Below, one piece after another: positions 54,582-63,847 of a stretch of DNA of 64,000 bases (its first letter is position 1; every line of letters begins with the position of its first letter). Source of the stretch: Paradesertivirga sp036399495 (GTDB lineage: Bacteria > Bacteroidota > Bacteroidia > Sphingobacteriales > Sphingobacteriaceae); contig DASWMZ010000079.1 in assembly GCA_036399495.1 (NCBI GenBank), forward strand, positions 1-64,000, read 5' to 3'. A program made the position numbers and the translations under genes. Below the pieces are notes generated by a model. It was given only the letters and a program-made list of their open reading frames with translations, was not told where the DNA came from and did not search any database.

Positions 54582-55481
54582 ATGATAACCAGAAGAAATT
54601 TTATTCAGCAGGCAGGGATGTTTGCTACCGGTCTTATGATTGCTCCCTCAATTCTTAGCTGCCAGTCTTTAGGTGGCAGAAAAAGGAGAATCGGGCTTCA
54701 ATTATATTCTTTACGCAATGAAATAGGTAAAGATGTAAGAGGTGTAATATCAAAAGTGGCTGCTGCAGGTTATCAGGATGTGGAAACTTATGGTTACTCT
54801 TTGGAAGGCAAGTTTTGGGGGATGACTCCTAAAGAATTTAAAGCTTTCTTACAGTCATATAACCTTACTTCTTACAGTGGCCATTATGGGGCACATGAAT
54901 TCTTTTCAAGGGATAAAGATATCAAATCGGCTAGATTTTATATTGATGCTGTAACTGAAATGGGACAGACCTATCTTACGGTTCCTTATATGGACAGTAA
55001 GATTATTCAAAATATTGCCGATTACAGACATGTAGCCGGTAAGCTTAATAAACTCGGAACTATGTGTAAATCAGCAGGGATTAAACTTGCTTACCATAAT
55101 CATGATTTTGAGTTTAAAAATATGGATCAGGGTAAGTCTTTTTTTGATGTTCTTCTTGCTGAGACAGATCCATCTCTGGTTGATTTTGAGCTGGATTTAT
55201 ACTGGGTTGTAAGAGCTGGAAAGGACCCGGTGGATTATTTCAAACAGCACCCAGGACGTTTCACTATGTGGCATGTTAAAGATATGGATAAAGCTGATAA
55301 CTCTTTAAATACGGAAATAGGTACAGGGCTGGTAGATTTCAAAAAGATATTCAATAATGCAGAGGTATCTGGATTGAAACAAGTCTATGTAGAACAGGAA
55401 AACTTTAAAATTGACCCGTACGAAAGTATCAGCAAGAGTATGATCTACGTCAAAGACATGAAGTTCGATATCATTAAATAG
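54582..55481 (+). CDS. Tat-exported sugar phosphate isomerase/epimerase-like protein
   Basis: 299 residues. The N terminus MITRRNFIQQAGMFATGLMI has a twin-arginine motif, and the region SILSC could be a lipobox, so it is exported. The TIM-barrel core shows GLQLYSLRNEI, KLAYHNHDFEF, VDFELDLYWVVRAG, MWHVKDMDK and YVEQENF with the expected metal-binding residues. The substrate is unknown; periplasmic sugar-acid or keto-sugar processing is likely from context. A strong terminator follows. Confidence 0.88.
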   Translation: MITRRNFIQQAGMFATGLMIAPSILSCQSLGGRKRRIGLQLYSLRNEIGKDVRGVISKVAAAGYQDVETYGYSLEGKFWGMTPKEFKAFLQSYNLTSYSGHYGAHEFFSRDKDIKSARFYIDAVTEMGQTYLTVPYMDSKIIQNIADYRHVAGKLNKLGTMCKSAGIKLAYHNHDFEFKNMDQGKSFFDVLLAETDPSLVDFELDLYWVVRAGKDPVDYFKQHPGRFTMWHVKDMDKADNSLNTEIGTGLVDFKKIFNNAEVSGLKQVYVEQENFKIDPYESISKSMIYVKDMKFDIIK

Positions 55482-55492
55482 AATTTTTTACG

Positions 55493-55535
55493 AGAAGGGC
55501 GTTTTGATATATTCAAAGCGCCCTTCTATTTTAAT
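55493..55535 (+). terminator. Rho-independent terminator
   Basis: AGAAGGGCGTTTTGA pairs with TCAAAGCGCCCTTCT (15 bp, one G-T) around a short AT loop and is followed by ATTTTAATT. It ends the sugar-oxidation operon. Confidence 0.8.
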
Positions 55536-55884
55536 TGGTTTACATCAATAGACTTATTGAAAATCCACTGCTTCATTTCCTCCGCTGCGTAATCCCCGCT
55601 CTGGCAGTAATTGCCATAGGTTACGAATGGATTTTGATTTTAAGTAACTTGTATTAAATCGCTCTAGCCATAAGCTGGTAGGTACAATAGAAATACTGGC
55701 AGAGGTAATACATCCGAAACAGTTTATTTTTGGATATGAAGGTAAAGGCTGGATGAGATTTTTAAGTTAAAATAACCAACCCTTTATGTATTATTTACTT
55801 GTGAGGTTTGGGTCCTATTTTGCGAATGCAATTTATGTTGTAAATATATTGGCCTGCTACTATAGTAATATAAAGAATAAAAAA
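55536..55884. other. Intergenic gap with a possible gene remnant
   Basis: About 350 bp between the terminator and the next promoter. One frame near 55670-55770 reads KLVGTIEILAEVIHP then KQFIFGYEGKGWMRFLS before a stop and has no start or upstream continuation, so it may be the end of a lost gene; no family was identified. Otherwise nothing. Confidence 0.25.
55858..55867. promoter_or_regulatory. Palindrome TACTATAGTA at the -33 position
   Basis: Perfect 10-bp palindrome ending 17 bp upstream of the -7 element at 55885-55892. It sits where a -33 box would be, so it is a candidate operator. Confidence 0.3.
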
Positions 55885-55892
55885 TATATTTG
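55885..55892 (+). promoter_or_regulatory. Bacteroidota -7 element for the secreted-protein/TonB receptor unit
   Basis: TATATTTG is a perfect TAnnTTTG match, 37 bp upstream of the ATG at 55930. Confidence 0.5.
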
Positions 55893-55929
55893 AAGTAATT
55901 CTTCCTCGACATTAACCTTTATACTATTT

Positions 55930-56670
55930 ATGAATTTCTTTTTACGGCCTATCTTATTAGTCAGTATTAATTTTTTATTTATAAGCCAATTATTTGCCCA
56001 AATAGATAGCACCTATTTTACCGCGATTCGAGAAAATGCTGTTAAATTGCATAATAAATCCCTTCAGGCTCAATTGCCGATTTATAATGGAAAAGTCTAT
56101 GAGCCATTTCCATACTACATAAAGGACGATGGGCATAGTTATTTTCTTTCCGGTACTATGTTAAAAGGTTCAGTAGTATTTGATGGAGTTCTTTATAAAG
56201 ATGTTGACCTGAAGTATAATTTAGTTAAAGATGAACTTGTCCTGCAGTACTATGATAAAGTAAGTAGTATTATTCTGGATGAAGCCAGAGTAGATGCGTT
56301 TTCTTTAGCAAATAACAATTTTGTAAAGCTTAAAAACTCCTCTTATCGCGGTCTTTCCCCTGATGGGTATTACCATTTGCTGTATAACGGCACCATTAAG
56401 CTACTGTCAAAAAGAAAAAAAAACATTATAGAGTCAGTTAATGACAGAAGGGTCGAACGCAATATTAAATCGACCACCCGGTATTATATTCTAAAAGGAG
56501 AAGTATATCATCAGATAAATAGTAAAAGAGCATTATTCAAGGTTTTAAAGCAAAATGACAATCAGAGTCAGCAATATTTAGCTTCCGGCAAACATGATTT
56601 TAAAAGGGATCCGGAAAATACCATACTGAGCCTTGTTAAATTCTATGATAAAAATATCGGCGGCAAATGA
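55930..56670 (+). CDS. Secreted protein of unknown function
   Basis: 246 residues with a signal peptide (LLVSINFLFISQLFAQ). The mature part is mainly beta-type: YEPFPYYIKDDGHSYFL, KGSVVFDGVLYKDVDLKY, DELVLQYYDKVSSIIL, SPDGYYHLLYNGTIKLL. It is Tyr- and Lys-rich. I recognise no domain. It lies 87 bp upstream of the STN-type TonB receptor, probably in the same unit, which suggests a role in sensing or binding at the cell surface. Confidence 0.6.
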   Translation: MNFFLRPILLVSINFLFISQLFAQIDSTYFTAIRENAVKLHNKSLQAQLPIYNGKVYEPFPYYIKDDGHSYFLSGTMLKGSVVFDGVLYKDVDLKYNLVKDELVLQYYDKVSSIILDEARVDAFSLANNNFVKLKNSSYRGLSPDGYYHLLYNGTIKLLSKRKKNIIESVNDRRVERNIKSTTRYYILKGEVYHQINSKRALFKVLKQNDNQSQQYLASGKHDFKRDPENTILSLVKFYDKNIGGK

Positions 56671-56756
56671 AGCCGTCAGTTGCCACATCTACCAACTGAA
56701 TTAATACAAAACTACTTCGGATAATATCTTCACTGTCGTCTAAAAAACTTATTGAA

Positions 56757-59534
56757 ATGAAAAGAGCCTTTATTCTCATGGCATCCCTAATTCTTTTAAA
56801 TTCCTTTTGGGCGAAAGCGCAGAAATCTGTTTCTGTAAGCCTGCATCTGGAACAAGCGGGAATAGATGATTTAGCTAAAAGTCTTGAAAATCAAACTTCA
56901 TACCGACTTTTCTATAAGGCATCTGAATTTGATAGCCTTAAATTTAGTATAAATGTTGATAACAAACCTTTGGTTACTGTTCTTGATCAGCTTTTATCAA
57001 GTTCGGGTTTCAGTTACTCATTTTTCGAGAACTCTATTTTTTTAATTAAAGGAGAAGCGATTAGTACAGAATTGGCAAGTCAATTTGAACCGGTTGATGC
57101 CGGTACAAAAAAGCAACCTCTGGCTACCCAGACAGAAACAACCGACATTTCGACACAAGGCAGCACTAAGCGTACAGTTGCCACGTTGCAAAATAAGCTA
57201 TATGTAATTGGAATGCCTGAAACCAATTCAACGCGAACGAGTGCTACTATAACCGGATATATTAAATCACAGAAAACTGGTAATCCTGTTCCGGGTGCAG
57301 CAATATTTATTAATTCACCCGGAATAGGTGCAGTTGCCGATATGGCAGGATTTTATACTTTAACACTTCCAAAGGGAAGGCACGAACTCCACATTAAGGC
57401 CATCGGAATACAGGACAACAAAAGAATTGTATCACTTCAATCGAATGGAAGACTTGATATTGTTGTGCAAGAACAAGTTAATACATTAAAGGAAGTTGTT
57501 GTTACTGCCGGCAGGAGGAATAATATTACAGCGACGCAGATGGGTGTTGAAAGATTAGATATCAAGACCATCAAGCAAGTTCCTGCTGTTTTTGGAGAAC
57601 CTGATGTATTAAGAGTAATTCTAACACTTCCGGGTGTTAAGTCGGTTGGCGAATCAAGTACCGGATTTAACGTAAGAGGAGGAGCAGTTGATCAAAATCT
57701 TATTCTTTTTAATGATTTAACTATTTATAACCCAAGCCATTTCTTTGGCTTTTTCTCCGCATTTAATGCTGAGATGATAAAGGATGTTGAGTTATATAAG
57801 AGCAGTATTCCGGCAAAGTATGGCGGTCGTCTTTCATCTGTTCTGGAGGTAAATGCAAGAGAAGGAGATAAAAAGAAGATTAAAGGTTCAGCAGGAATAG
57901 GTTTAATTACCAGCCGTATAAATATTGAAGGACCCATACTGAGTGAAAAAACTACTTTTATAGCAGGGGCACGAACCACTTATTCGAACTGGATTTTTGA
58001 TATGTTACCCAAAAAAACAGATTTTAAAAACACAAAAGCTAACTTTTCTGACTTTAATTTAAATCTAAATCACCAGCACAATGCTAGAAATAATTTTTCT
58101 CTGACAAGCTATTATAGCAATGATAATTCAAATCTGGCGACTGATACTTCTTACGCGTATAATAACCAAAACCTATCGCTTAAGTGGAAACATAATTTTA
58201 GTAGCAAACTTGTAGGCACCGCAACTACTGGCATTGACAATTACAAGTACCAGAGTTATAGTAGTTTTAATGCTGTAAATGCTTATCGTCTTAAGTTTAA
58301 TATAAAACAGACTAACCTGAAGGCGGATTTTAATTACTCACCAAATTCGAAACATACTATCGACTTTGGAATTCAATCAATCTATTACAATCTACAACCT
58401 GGCGGACTTAACCCGTATAACAGTGAATCGCTCGTCGAACCCGACATTGTTGCTGCAGAACAGGCCTTGGAGAGTGCTGTTTACATTAGTGAAAAATTTG
58501 AATTATCGCCTGCTATCTCTCTTAATGCAGGTATTCGCTTTTCTCGATTTAATAATCTGGGACCGGGAACGGTAACAATCTACGCACCAAATTCGCCTAT
58601 TGAGGAAAATAATGTAATTGGAACAAAGACTTATAGCAAAGGAAAGAATGTTAAAACCTATCAAGGCCCCGAATACAGGCTTTCAGCCCGCTACGCAGTA
58701 ACTTCTGATTTTGCTATTAAAGCCAGCTATAACACGCTAAGGCAATATATTCACCTGTTGTCTAATACCACTTCTATATCGCCCACAGATGTATGGAAAC
58801 TTAGCGACATGAATATTAAACCTCAAAACGGTGATCAAGTGTCGCTTGGTATTTATAAAAACTTCAATTCGAATGCTATTGAAACATCAGTAGAAACATA
58901 TTATAAGCGGTTAAACAATTATCTTGACTATAAAAGCGGAGCGTCTGTAATTTTAAATCACAACATAGAGCGTGATGTAATTACTACTGAGGGAAAGGCG
59001 TATGGAGTCGAGTTTCTAATAAAAAAGCTAACGGGGAAACTAAATGGCTGGGTGAGTTATACCTATTCCAGAACACTTTTAAAGGTTAACGATGAATTTA
59101 ACAGCGAAACTATAAATGGAGGTAATTATTATTCCGCAAATTTTGATAAGCCGCACGATTTTACTTTAATAAGTAATTATAAATCCTCCCAAAGACTTAG
59201 TTTTTCGTTTAGTTCGACGTATAGTACAGGCCGGCCTATAACTTTGCCCATAGCCCGATATAATTATGGTAACTCTCAAAGGGTTTTATACTCTGAACGA
59301 AACAAGTACCGCATTCCGGATTATCAACGATTTGACCTCTCTATCAACATAGACGGGAATCATAAAATTCATCAACGAACACATAATTCCTGGACATTTG
59401 GGGTATATAATTTAACAGCACGCAAAAATCCGTTCTCCACATATTTTGTTAGTGAAAATGGGATGATTCAGGGTTACAAGCTTTCAATTTTTGCCACTGC
59501 TATTCCTTTCGTAAATTATAATATCAGGTTTTAA
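56757..59534 (+). CDS. TonB-dependent receptor with N-terminal STN domain
   Basis: 925 residues. After the signal peptide (MKRAFILMASLILLNSFWAK) there is a secretin/TonB short N-terminal (STN) domain (about 25-100: VSVSLHLEQAGIDDLAKSLE, PLVTVLDQLLSSSGFSYSFF). A linker and a CarboxypepD_reg-like domain follow (about 160-240: PVPGAAIFINSPG). The plug (about 250-365) carries VVVTAGRRNNITATQMGVER and VGESSTGFNVRGGAVDQNLI, then a beta barrel. STN domains usually contact anti-sigma factors, but no FecI/FecR pair is present here. The next gene overlaps its stop by one base (TAATG). Confidence 0.93.
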   Translation: MKRAFILMASLILLNSFWAKAQKSVSVSLHLEQAGIDDLAKSLENQTSYRLFYKASEFDSLKFSINVDNKPLVTVLDQLLSSSGFSYSFFENSIFLIKGEAISTELASQFEPVDAGTKKQPLATQTETTDISTQGSTKRTVATLQNKLYVIGMPETNSTRTSATITGYIKSQKTGNPVPGAAIFINSPGIGAVADMAGFYTLTLPKGRHELHIKAIGIQDNKRIVSLQSNGRLDIVVQEQVNTLKEVVVTAGRRNNITATQMGVERLDIKTIKQVPAVFGEPDVLRVILTLPGVKSVGESSTGFNVRGGAVDQNLILFNDLTIYNPSHFFGFFSAFNAEMIKDVELYKSSIPAKYGGRLSSVLEVNAREGDKKKIKGSAGIGLITSRINIEGPILSEKTTFIAGARTTYSNWIFDMLPKKTDFKNTKANFSDFNLNLNHQHNARNNFSLTSYYSNDNSNLATDTSYAYNNQNLSLKWKHNFSSKLVGTATTGIDNYKYQSYSSFNAVNAYRLKFNIKQTNLKADFNYSPNSKHTIDFGIQSIYYNLQPGGLNPYNSESLVEPDIVAAEQALESAVYISEKFELSPAISLNAGIRFSRFNNLGPGTVTIYAPNSPIEENNVIGTKTYSKGKNVKTYQGPEYRLSARYAVTSDFAIKASYNTLRQYIHLLSNTTSISPTDVWKLSDMNIKPQNGDQVSLGIYKNFNSNAIETSVETYYKRLNNYLDYKSGASVILNHNIERDVITTEGKAYGVEFLIKKLTGKLNGWVSYTYSRTLLKVNDEFNSETINGGNYYSANFDKPHDFTLISNYKSSQRLSFSFSSTYSTGRPITLPIARYNYGNSQRVLYSERNKYRIPDYQRFDLSINIDGNHKIHQRTHNSWTFGVYNLTARKNPFSTYFVSENGMIQGYKLSIFATAIPFVNYNIRF

Positions 59535-60520
59535 TGAAGAGCTCTCTGGCTTTAATCTTTTTAGCTATCGCCCTTGCCGGTTGTAAGGTTCCTTACGAGC
59601 CTGTTGTAGACAAAAGCTCGCAAGATCTTTTAATAGTAGATGGATATATCGATACAGGAGGCGGCCAAAGCACTATCCGGCTAACACGAACCTTAGATGT
59701 GAAAGTTCCTCCACTGCCTTATGAAGAGGTAGGTGCAACACTTGAAATTGTAGGAGAAGATGGTTTATCTATAAGTGCAGTTACCGACAACAATGGTGTT
59801 GCAACATTTACAACGCCACTTACTAGTTCTCGGCGCTACAAGCTATTAATTACCACAATACTGGGTAGGAAATATGCCACTGCTTTTTTGGAAAATAAGA
59901 GAACACCCGAAATTGAGAAGATTGGTTATAAGGTTGATGGGCCGGGTATCCAATTACATGTGAGCAGTGAGGATAAAACACAGGATACTAGGTATTATTC
60001 ATGGAGCTTTGAGGAAACATGGAAGAATCAGGGATTTAATAGTTACGCATTTTGTTGGAATAATGAAAGACGACCGGGAAGTATCTACATAGCGTCATCC
60101 GTAAAGTTCAGTGCAGACAGAATTAGTGAGTTTCCGTTAACTTTTATGGATGGCCAGTCTAGAAAACTTGCCCATATCTACAGCATTAATGTGTTTCAGT
60201 ATGGATTAACAAAAGAAGCATACGATTATTTAAGTAAGTTAAAGAAACTTTCAGAACAGATTGGCGGTATTTTCGCCACTCAGCCTTCAGAATTAACAGG
60301 CAATGTTTACTGTCTATCCAATCCTTCTGAAAAGGTTATCGGCTTTATAAGCTGTGGGATAATAAGGGAAAAAAGATTTTTTATTAGTTCTTCAGAGATA
60401 AAAAAAATTAATAGTGATTGGTATTGGAGGCCTCCATCACAGGCTTGTGCTTACCCTCCACCACCAGAAGAATGCCTATGCCTGGGTACAGATATCAAAC
60501 CTTCTTATTGGCCAGATTAA
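59534..60520 (+). CDS. DUF4249 lipoprotein, array copy 1
   Basis: 328 residues with a lipoprotein signal (LIFLAIALAGCKVPYEP, lipobox Cys17). The DUF4249 body has conserved blocks: VPYEPVVDKSSQDLLIVDGY, GATLEIVGEDG, RYKLLITT, FLENKRTPEIEKIGY, RYYSWSFEETW, SVKFSADRISEFPLTF, YSINVFQYGLTKEAYDYL and a C-terminal Cys/Pro-rich segment ending IKPSYWPD. It is the most divergent member of the array: the loop between FEETW and FCWN is short. DUF4249 proteins accompany TonB receptors, but their role is unknown. Confidence 0.92.
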   Translation: MKSSLALIFLAIALAGCKVPYEPVVDKSSQDLLIVDGYIDTGGGQSTIRLTRTLDVKVPPLPYEEVGATLEIVGEDGLSISAVTDNNGVATFTTPLTSSRRYKLLITTILGRKYATAFLENKRTPEIEKIGYKVDGPGIQLHVSSEDKTQDTRYYSWSFEETWKNQGFNSYAFCWNNERRPGSIYIASSVKFSADRISEFPLTFMDGQSRKLAHIYSINVFQYGLTKEAYDYLSKLKKLSEQIGGIFATQPSELTGNVYCLSNPSEKVIGFISCGIIREKRFFISSSEIKKINSDWYWRPPSQACAYPPPPEECLCLGTDIKPSYWPD

Positions 60521-60527
60521 TAGATAC

Positions 60528-61580
60528 ATGACTTCACGACTCAAATTATTTATATCTTCCTTTATTTGTTCAGCAGCTAAAGTTTCTGTTACGCTGATGT
60601 TGCTTTCCCTTTGCCTTCCCTCTTGTAAGGTTCCTTACGAGCCTGTTGTAGATAAAAGCTCGCAAGATCTTTTAGTAGTAGATGGATATATCGATACAGG
60701 AGGGGGAGAAACCACTATACGGCTAACGCGAACCATAGATGTGAAAGTTCCTCCACTGCCTTATGAAGAGGTGGGTGCAACACTTGAAATTGTAGGAGAG
60801 GATGGTTCAATTGTAACTGCAGTTACGGACAGTAAGGGCGTAGCGACTTTTAAAGACAGGCTCAATAGCACACAACGCTATAAGCTGTTAATTACTACAA
60901 AAACAGGCAAGAAGTATGCAACTACTTTTCTTGAAAATAAAAGAACACCCGAGATTGAGCAAATAGGTTATAAGGCAGATAGTGTAGGTTTACAATTGTA
61001 TGTTAATACAGAAGATAAAACGGCGAGCACCAGATACTATGCCTGGGCGTTTGATGAAACATGGGAGACTATAGCAGCACTTCAACTTCCAGGCCTCAGT
61101 CCTCCCCCACGCCCAATATGTTGGCCAACTGGAGAATCGAAAAGCATCTACATAGCATCCTCCTTAAAACTAAGCGCAGACCGGATCAACGAGTTTCCCT
61201 TATTTTTTATAGATGGAAATTCAGAGAAGCTTTCCCGTATGTACAGCATGAATGTGTTTCAGTATGGATTAACGAAAGAAGCATACGATTATCTGGGCAA
61301 GATGAAAAAAAATACAGAACAAATAGGAAGTATTTTCGACCCTCAACCTTCAGAACTGACCGGCAATATTCAATGTATCTCCGATCCTTCGGAAAAGGTT
61401 ATTGGCTTTTTAAGTTGCGGCTTGGTTCGCGAAAAAAGATTTTTCATTAGTTTTTCAGACATTAATAAAATAAACCAGAATTGGTTTTACCGAAGCGAAT
61501 GTTATTTTCTAATACCCCCCGAAGCTTCTTGTTTCACTTGTGTGGGTACAAGAATAAAACCATCTTTCTGGCCAAAATAA
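60528..61580 (+). CDS. DUF4249 lipoprotein, array copy 2
   Basis: 350 residues from the ATG at 60528, 7 bp after copy 1; an earlier in-frame start lies inside copy 1. Lipobox LPSCKVPYEP. Shared framework: VDKSSQDLLVVDGY, GATLEIVGEDG, RYKLLITT, RYYAWAFDETWETIAA, VFQYGLTKEAYDYLGK. The middle loop is LQLPGLSPPPRPICW and the tail SECYFLIPPEASCFTCVGT. From about codon 140 to 185 it is nearly identical in DNA to copy 3. Confidence 0.92.
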   Translation: MTSRLKLFISSFICSAAKVSVTLMLLSLCLPSCKVPYEPVVDKSSQDLLVVDGYIDTGGGETTIRLTRTIDVKVPPLPYEEVGATLEIVGEDGSIVTAVTDSKGVATFKDRLNSTQRYKLLITTKTGKKYATTFLENKRTPEIEQIGYKADSVGLQLYVNTEDKTASTRYYAWAFDETWETIAALQLPGLSPPPRPICWPTGESKSIYIASSLKLSADRINEFPLFFIDGNSEKLSRMYSMNVFQYGLTKEAYDYLGKMKKNTEQIGSIFDPQPSELTGNIQCISDPSEKVIGFLSCGLVREKRFFISFSDINKINQNWFYRSECYFLIPPEASCFTCVGTRIKPSFWPK

Positions 61581-61681
61581 TTAGACTATGATACTAAGAT
61601 TTAAAATATTATTTACATCTATTTGCCCGGACGTAACGTTTGACGAAACTTGGTAGATTAAATCAGCAAACTAATATAGGT

Positions 61682-62755
61682 ATGATTTTAAAGCCCAGAC
61701 TTCGATATCTTTTAATACTTTCAGTAATACTTCCCGGGATTCTGTTGATTATTACTATCTGCTTTCCCTCCTGTAAGGTGCCTTATGAACCCGTTGTAGA
61801 CAAAAGCTCGCAAGATCTTTTGGTGGTAGAAGGATATATCAATACTGGAGGAGGGCCAATCACTATAAAGCTAACGCGAACCTTAGATGTGAAAACTCCT
61901 CCAAGTGCTGATGGAGAAACGGGGGCAACGCTTAAAATAGAAGGCGAGGATGGTTCATCTATAAGTGCAGTCACCAACAGCAGCGGCCTTGCAACATTTG
62001 CAACAACTCTCAATAACCCGCAACGATACAGGCTATTAATCACCACTCGCTCGGGTAGGAGATATGGCACTCCTTTCCTCGAAAATAAACAAACACCCGA
62101 GATTGAGCAAATAGGTTATAAGGCAGATAGTGTAGGTATACAATTGTATGTTAATACAGAAGATAAAACTGCGAGCACCAGATACTATGCCTGGGCGTTT
62201 GATGAAACATGGGAGACTATAGCAGCATTTGTCCGTGGTCCTGCCCTAAATCCTCCCCCACGCCCAATATGTTGGCCAACTGCAAAATCGACAAGCATTT
62301 ATATCGCCTCCTCCTTAAACCTAAGCGCAGACCGGATCAACGAGTTTCCCTTAGTTTTTATAGATGGAAAGTCAGAGAAGCTTTCCCGAATGTACAGTAT
62401 AAATGTGTTTCAATATGGATTAACGAAAGAAGCCTACGACTATCTTGGAAAGATGAAAAAAAACTCTGAGCAGATTGGCAGCATTTTCGACCCTCAGCCT
62501 TCATATCTGACAGGCAATATCCAATGTATTTCCGATCCTTCTGAAAAAGTTATCGGCTTTATAAGCTGTGGCGTAATCCGCGAGAAAAGGGTGTTTATTA
62601 GTCCTTCCGAGATTAGTAAGATAAATAGTAATTGGATTTTTTCACACCCATGTAACTTTTTGATACCACTACCAGACCCCCCTCCACCTTATCCAGAGTT
62701 ATGTTACACTTGTGAGGGTACGCGGATCAGACCATCTTACTGGCCAACAAAGTAA
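61682..62755 (+). CDS. DUF4249 lipoprotein, array copy 3
   Basis: 357 residues from the ATG at 61682 (MILKPRLRYLLILSVILPGI), lipobox FPSCKVPYEP; the frame extends upstream to 61640 without support. It is about 100 bp after copy 2, the only sizeable spacer in the array. The segment ETGATLKIEGEDGSSISAVT through LENKQTPEIEQIGY is nearly identical to copy 4 (more than 100 consecutive identical bases within it). The middle loop is FVRGPALNPPPRPICW; the tail has the proline run LPDPPPPYPELCYTCEGT. Confidence 0.92.
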   Translation: MILKPRLRYLLILSVILPGILLIITICFPSCKVPYEPVVDKSSQDLLVVEGYINTGGGPITIKLTRTLDVKTPPSADGETGATLKIEGEDGSSISAVTNSSGLATFATTLNNPQRYRLLITTRSGRRYGTPFLENKQTPEIEQIGYKADSVGIQLYVNTEDKTASTRYYAWAFDETWETIAAFVRGPALNPPPRPICWPTAKSTSIYIASSLNLSADRINEFPLVFIDGKSEKLSRMYSINVFQYGLTKEAYDYLGKMKKNSEQIGSIFDPQPSYLTGNIQCISDPSEKVIGFISCGVIREKRVFISPSEISKINSNWIFSHPCNFLIPLPDPPPPYPELCYTCEGTRIRPSYWPTK

Positions 62756-62759
62756 GTAT

Positions 62760-63842
62760 ATGACTTTTAAACTTAAACACTTTCTATCTTCTGTTATTTG
62801 TTCAGCAATTAAAGTATGTATACTGATATCTCTTTCCGTCTGCTTTCCCTCCTGTAAGGTGCCTTATGAACCCGTTGTAGAAAACAGCGAGAAAAATCTT
62901 TTGGTGGTAGAAGGATATATCAATACCGGAGGAGGGCCAATCACTATACAATTAAGCCGGACCCTGGACGTGAAAACTCCTCTAAGAACTGATGGAGAAA
63001 CGGGGGCAACGCTCAAAATAGAAGGCGAGGATGGTTCATCTATAAGTGCAGTTACCAACAGCAGCGGCCTTGCAACATTTGCAACAACTCTCAATAACCC
63101 GCAACGATACAGGCTATTAATCACCACTCGCTCGGGTAGGAGATATGGCACTCCTTTCCTCGAAAATAAGCAAACACCCGAGATTGAGCAAATAGGTTAT
63201 AAGGCAGATAGTGCCGGCATACAATTGTATGTTAATACAGAAGATAAAACTGCGAGCACCAGATACTATGCCTGGGCGTTTGAGGAAACATGGGAGACTG
63301 TAGCAACATTCGCTCGTCTTGACACACCTCCCCCCCCACGCCCAATATGTTGGCCAACTGCAAAATCGAAAAGCATCTACATAGCATCCTCCTTAAACCT
63401 AAGCGCAGACCGGATCAACGAGTTCCCCTTAGTTTTTATAGATGGAAAGTCAGAAAAGCTGGGCCGAATGTACAGTATAAATGTGTTTCAGTATGGATTA
63501 ACGAAAGAAGCCTACGACTATCTTGGAAAGATGAAAAAAAATACAGAACAAATAGGAAGTATTTTCGACCCTCAACCTTCGTATCTGACAGGCGATATCC
63601 AATGTATTTCCGATCCTTCTGAAAAAGTTATTGGCTTTATAAGCTTCGGCGTAATCCGCGAAAAACGGGTGTTTATTAGTCCTTTCGAGATCAGTAAGAT
63701 AAATAAAAATTGGTTTTATACACATTATTGTGAATATTTAGAGCCAAACCAAGACTCCATTCGAGAGCGCAAACTACCTTATCCACCTGATTGTTACACT
63801 TGCTCGGGTACGCAGATCAAACCTTCTTACTGGCCATATTAA
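62760..63842 (+). CDS. DUF4249 lipoprotein, array copy 4
   Basis: 360 residues from the ATG at 62760, 4 bp after the copy 3 stop; lipobox FPSCKVPYEP. The N-terminal block is VENSEKNLLVVEGY, as in copy 5 but not copies 1-3. The middle loop is FARLDTPPPPRPICW. One conserved Cys is lost: copies 1-3 read F(I/L)SCG before the (I/V)REKR block, copy 4 reads ISFGVIREKR. The tail is longer (YLEPNQDSIRERKLPYPPD, then CYTCSGTQIKPSYWPY). Confidence 0.92.
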   Translation: MTFKLKHFLSSVICSAIKVCILISLSVCFPSCKVPYEPVVENSEKNLLVVEGYINTGGGPITIQLSRTLDVKTPLRTDGETGATLKIEGEDGSSISAVTNSSGLATFATTLNNPQRYRLLITTRSGRRYGTPFLENKQTPEIEQIGYKADSAGIQLYVNTEDKTASTRYYAWAFEETWETVATFARLDTPPPPRPICWPTAKSKSIYIASSLNLSADRINEFPLVFIDGKSEKLGRMYSINVFQYGLTKEAYDYLGKMKKNTEQIGSIFDPQPSYLTGDIQCISDPSEKVIGFISFGVIREKRVFISPFEISKINKNWFYTHYCEYLEPNQDSIRERKLPYPPDCYTCSGTQIKPSYWPY

Positions 63843-63847
63843 CAGCT

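Noticed and set aside
61061..61450. Long alternative-frame ORFs inside each DUF4249 copy (also 62209-62469, 63347-63622)
   Set aside because: They are shadow frames that recur because the genes are repeated; their similarity is a by-product of DNA identity.
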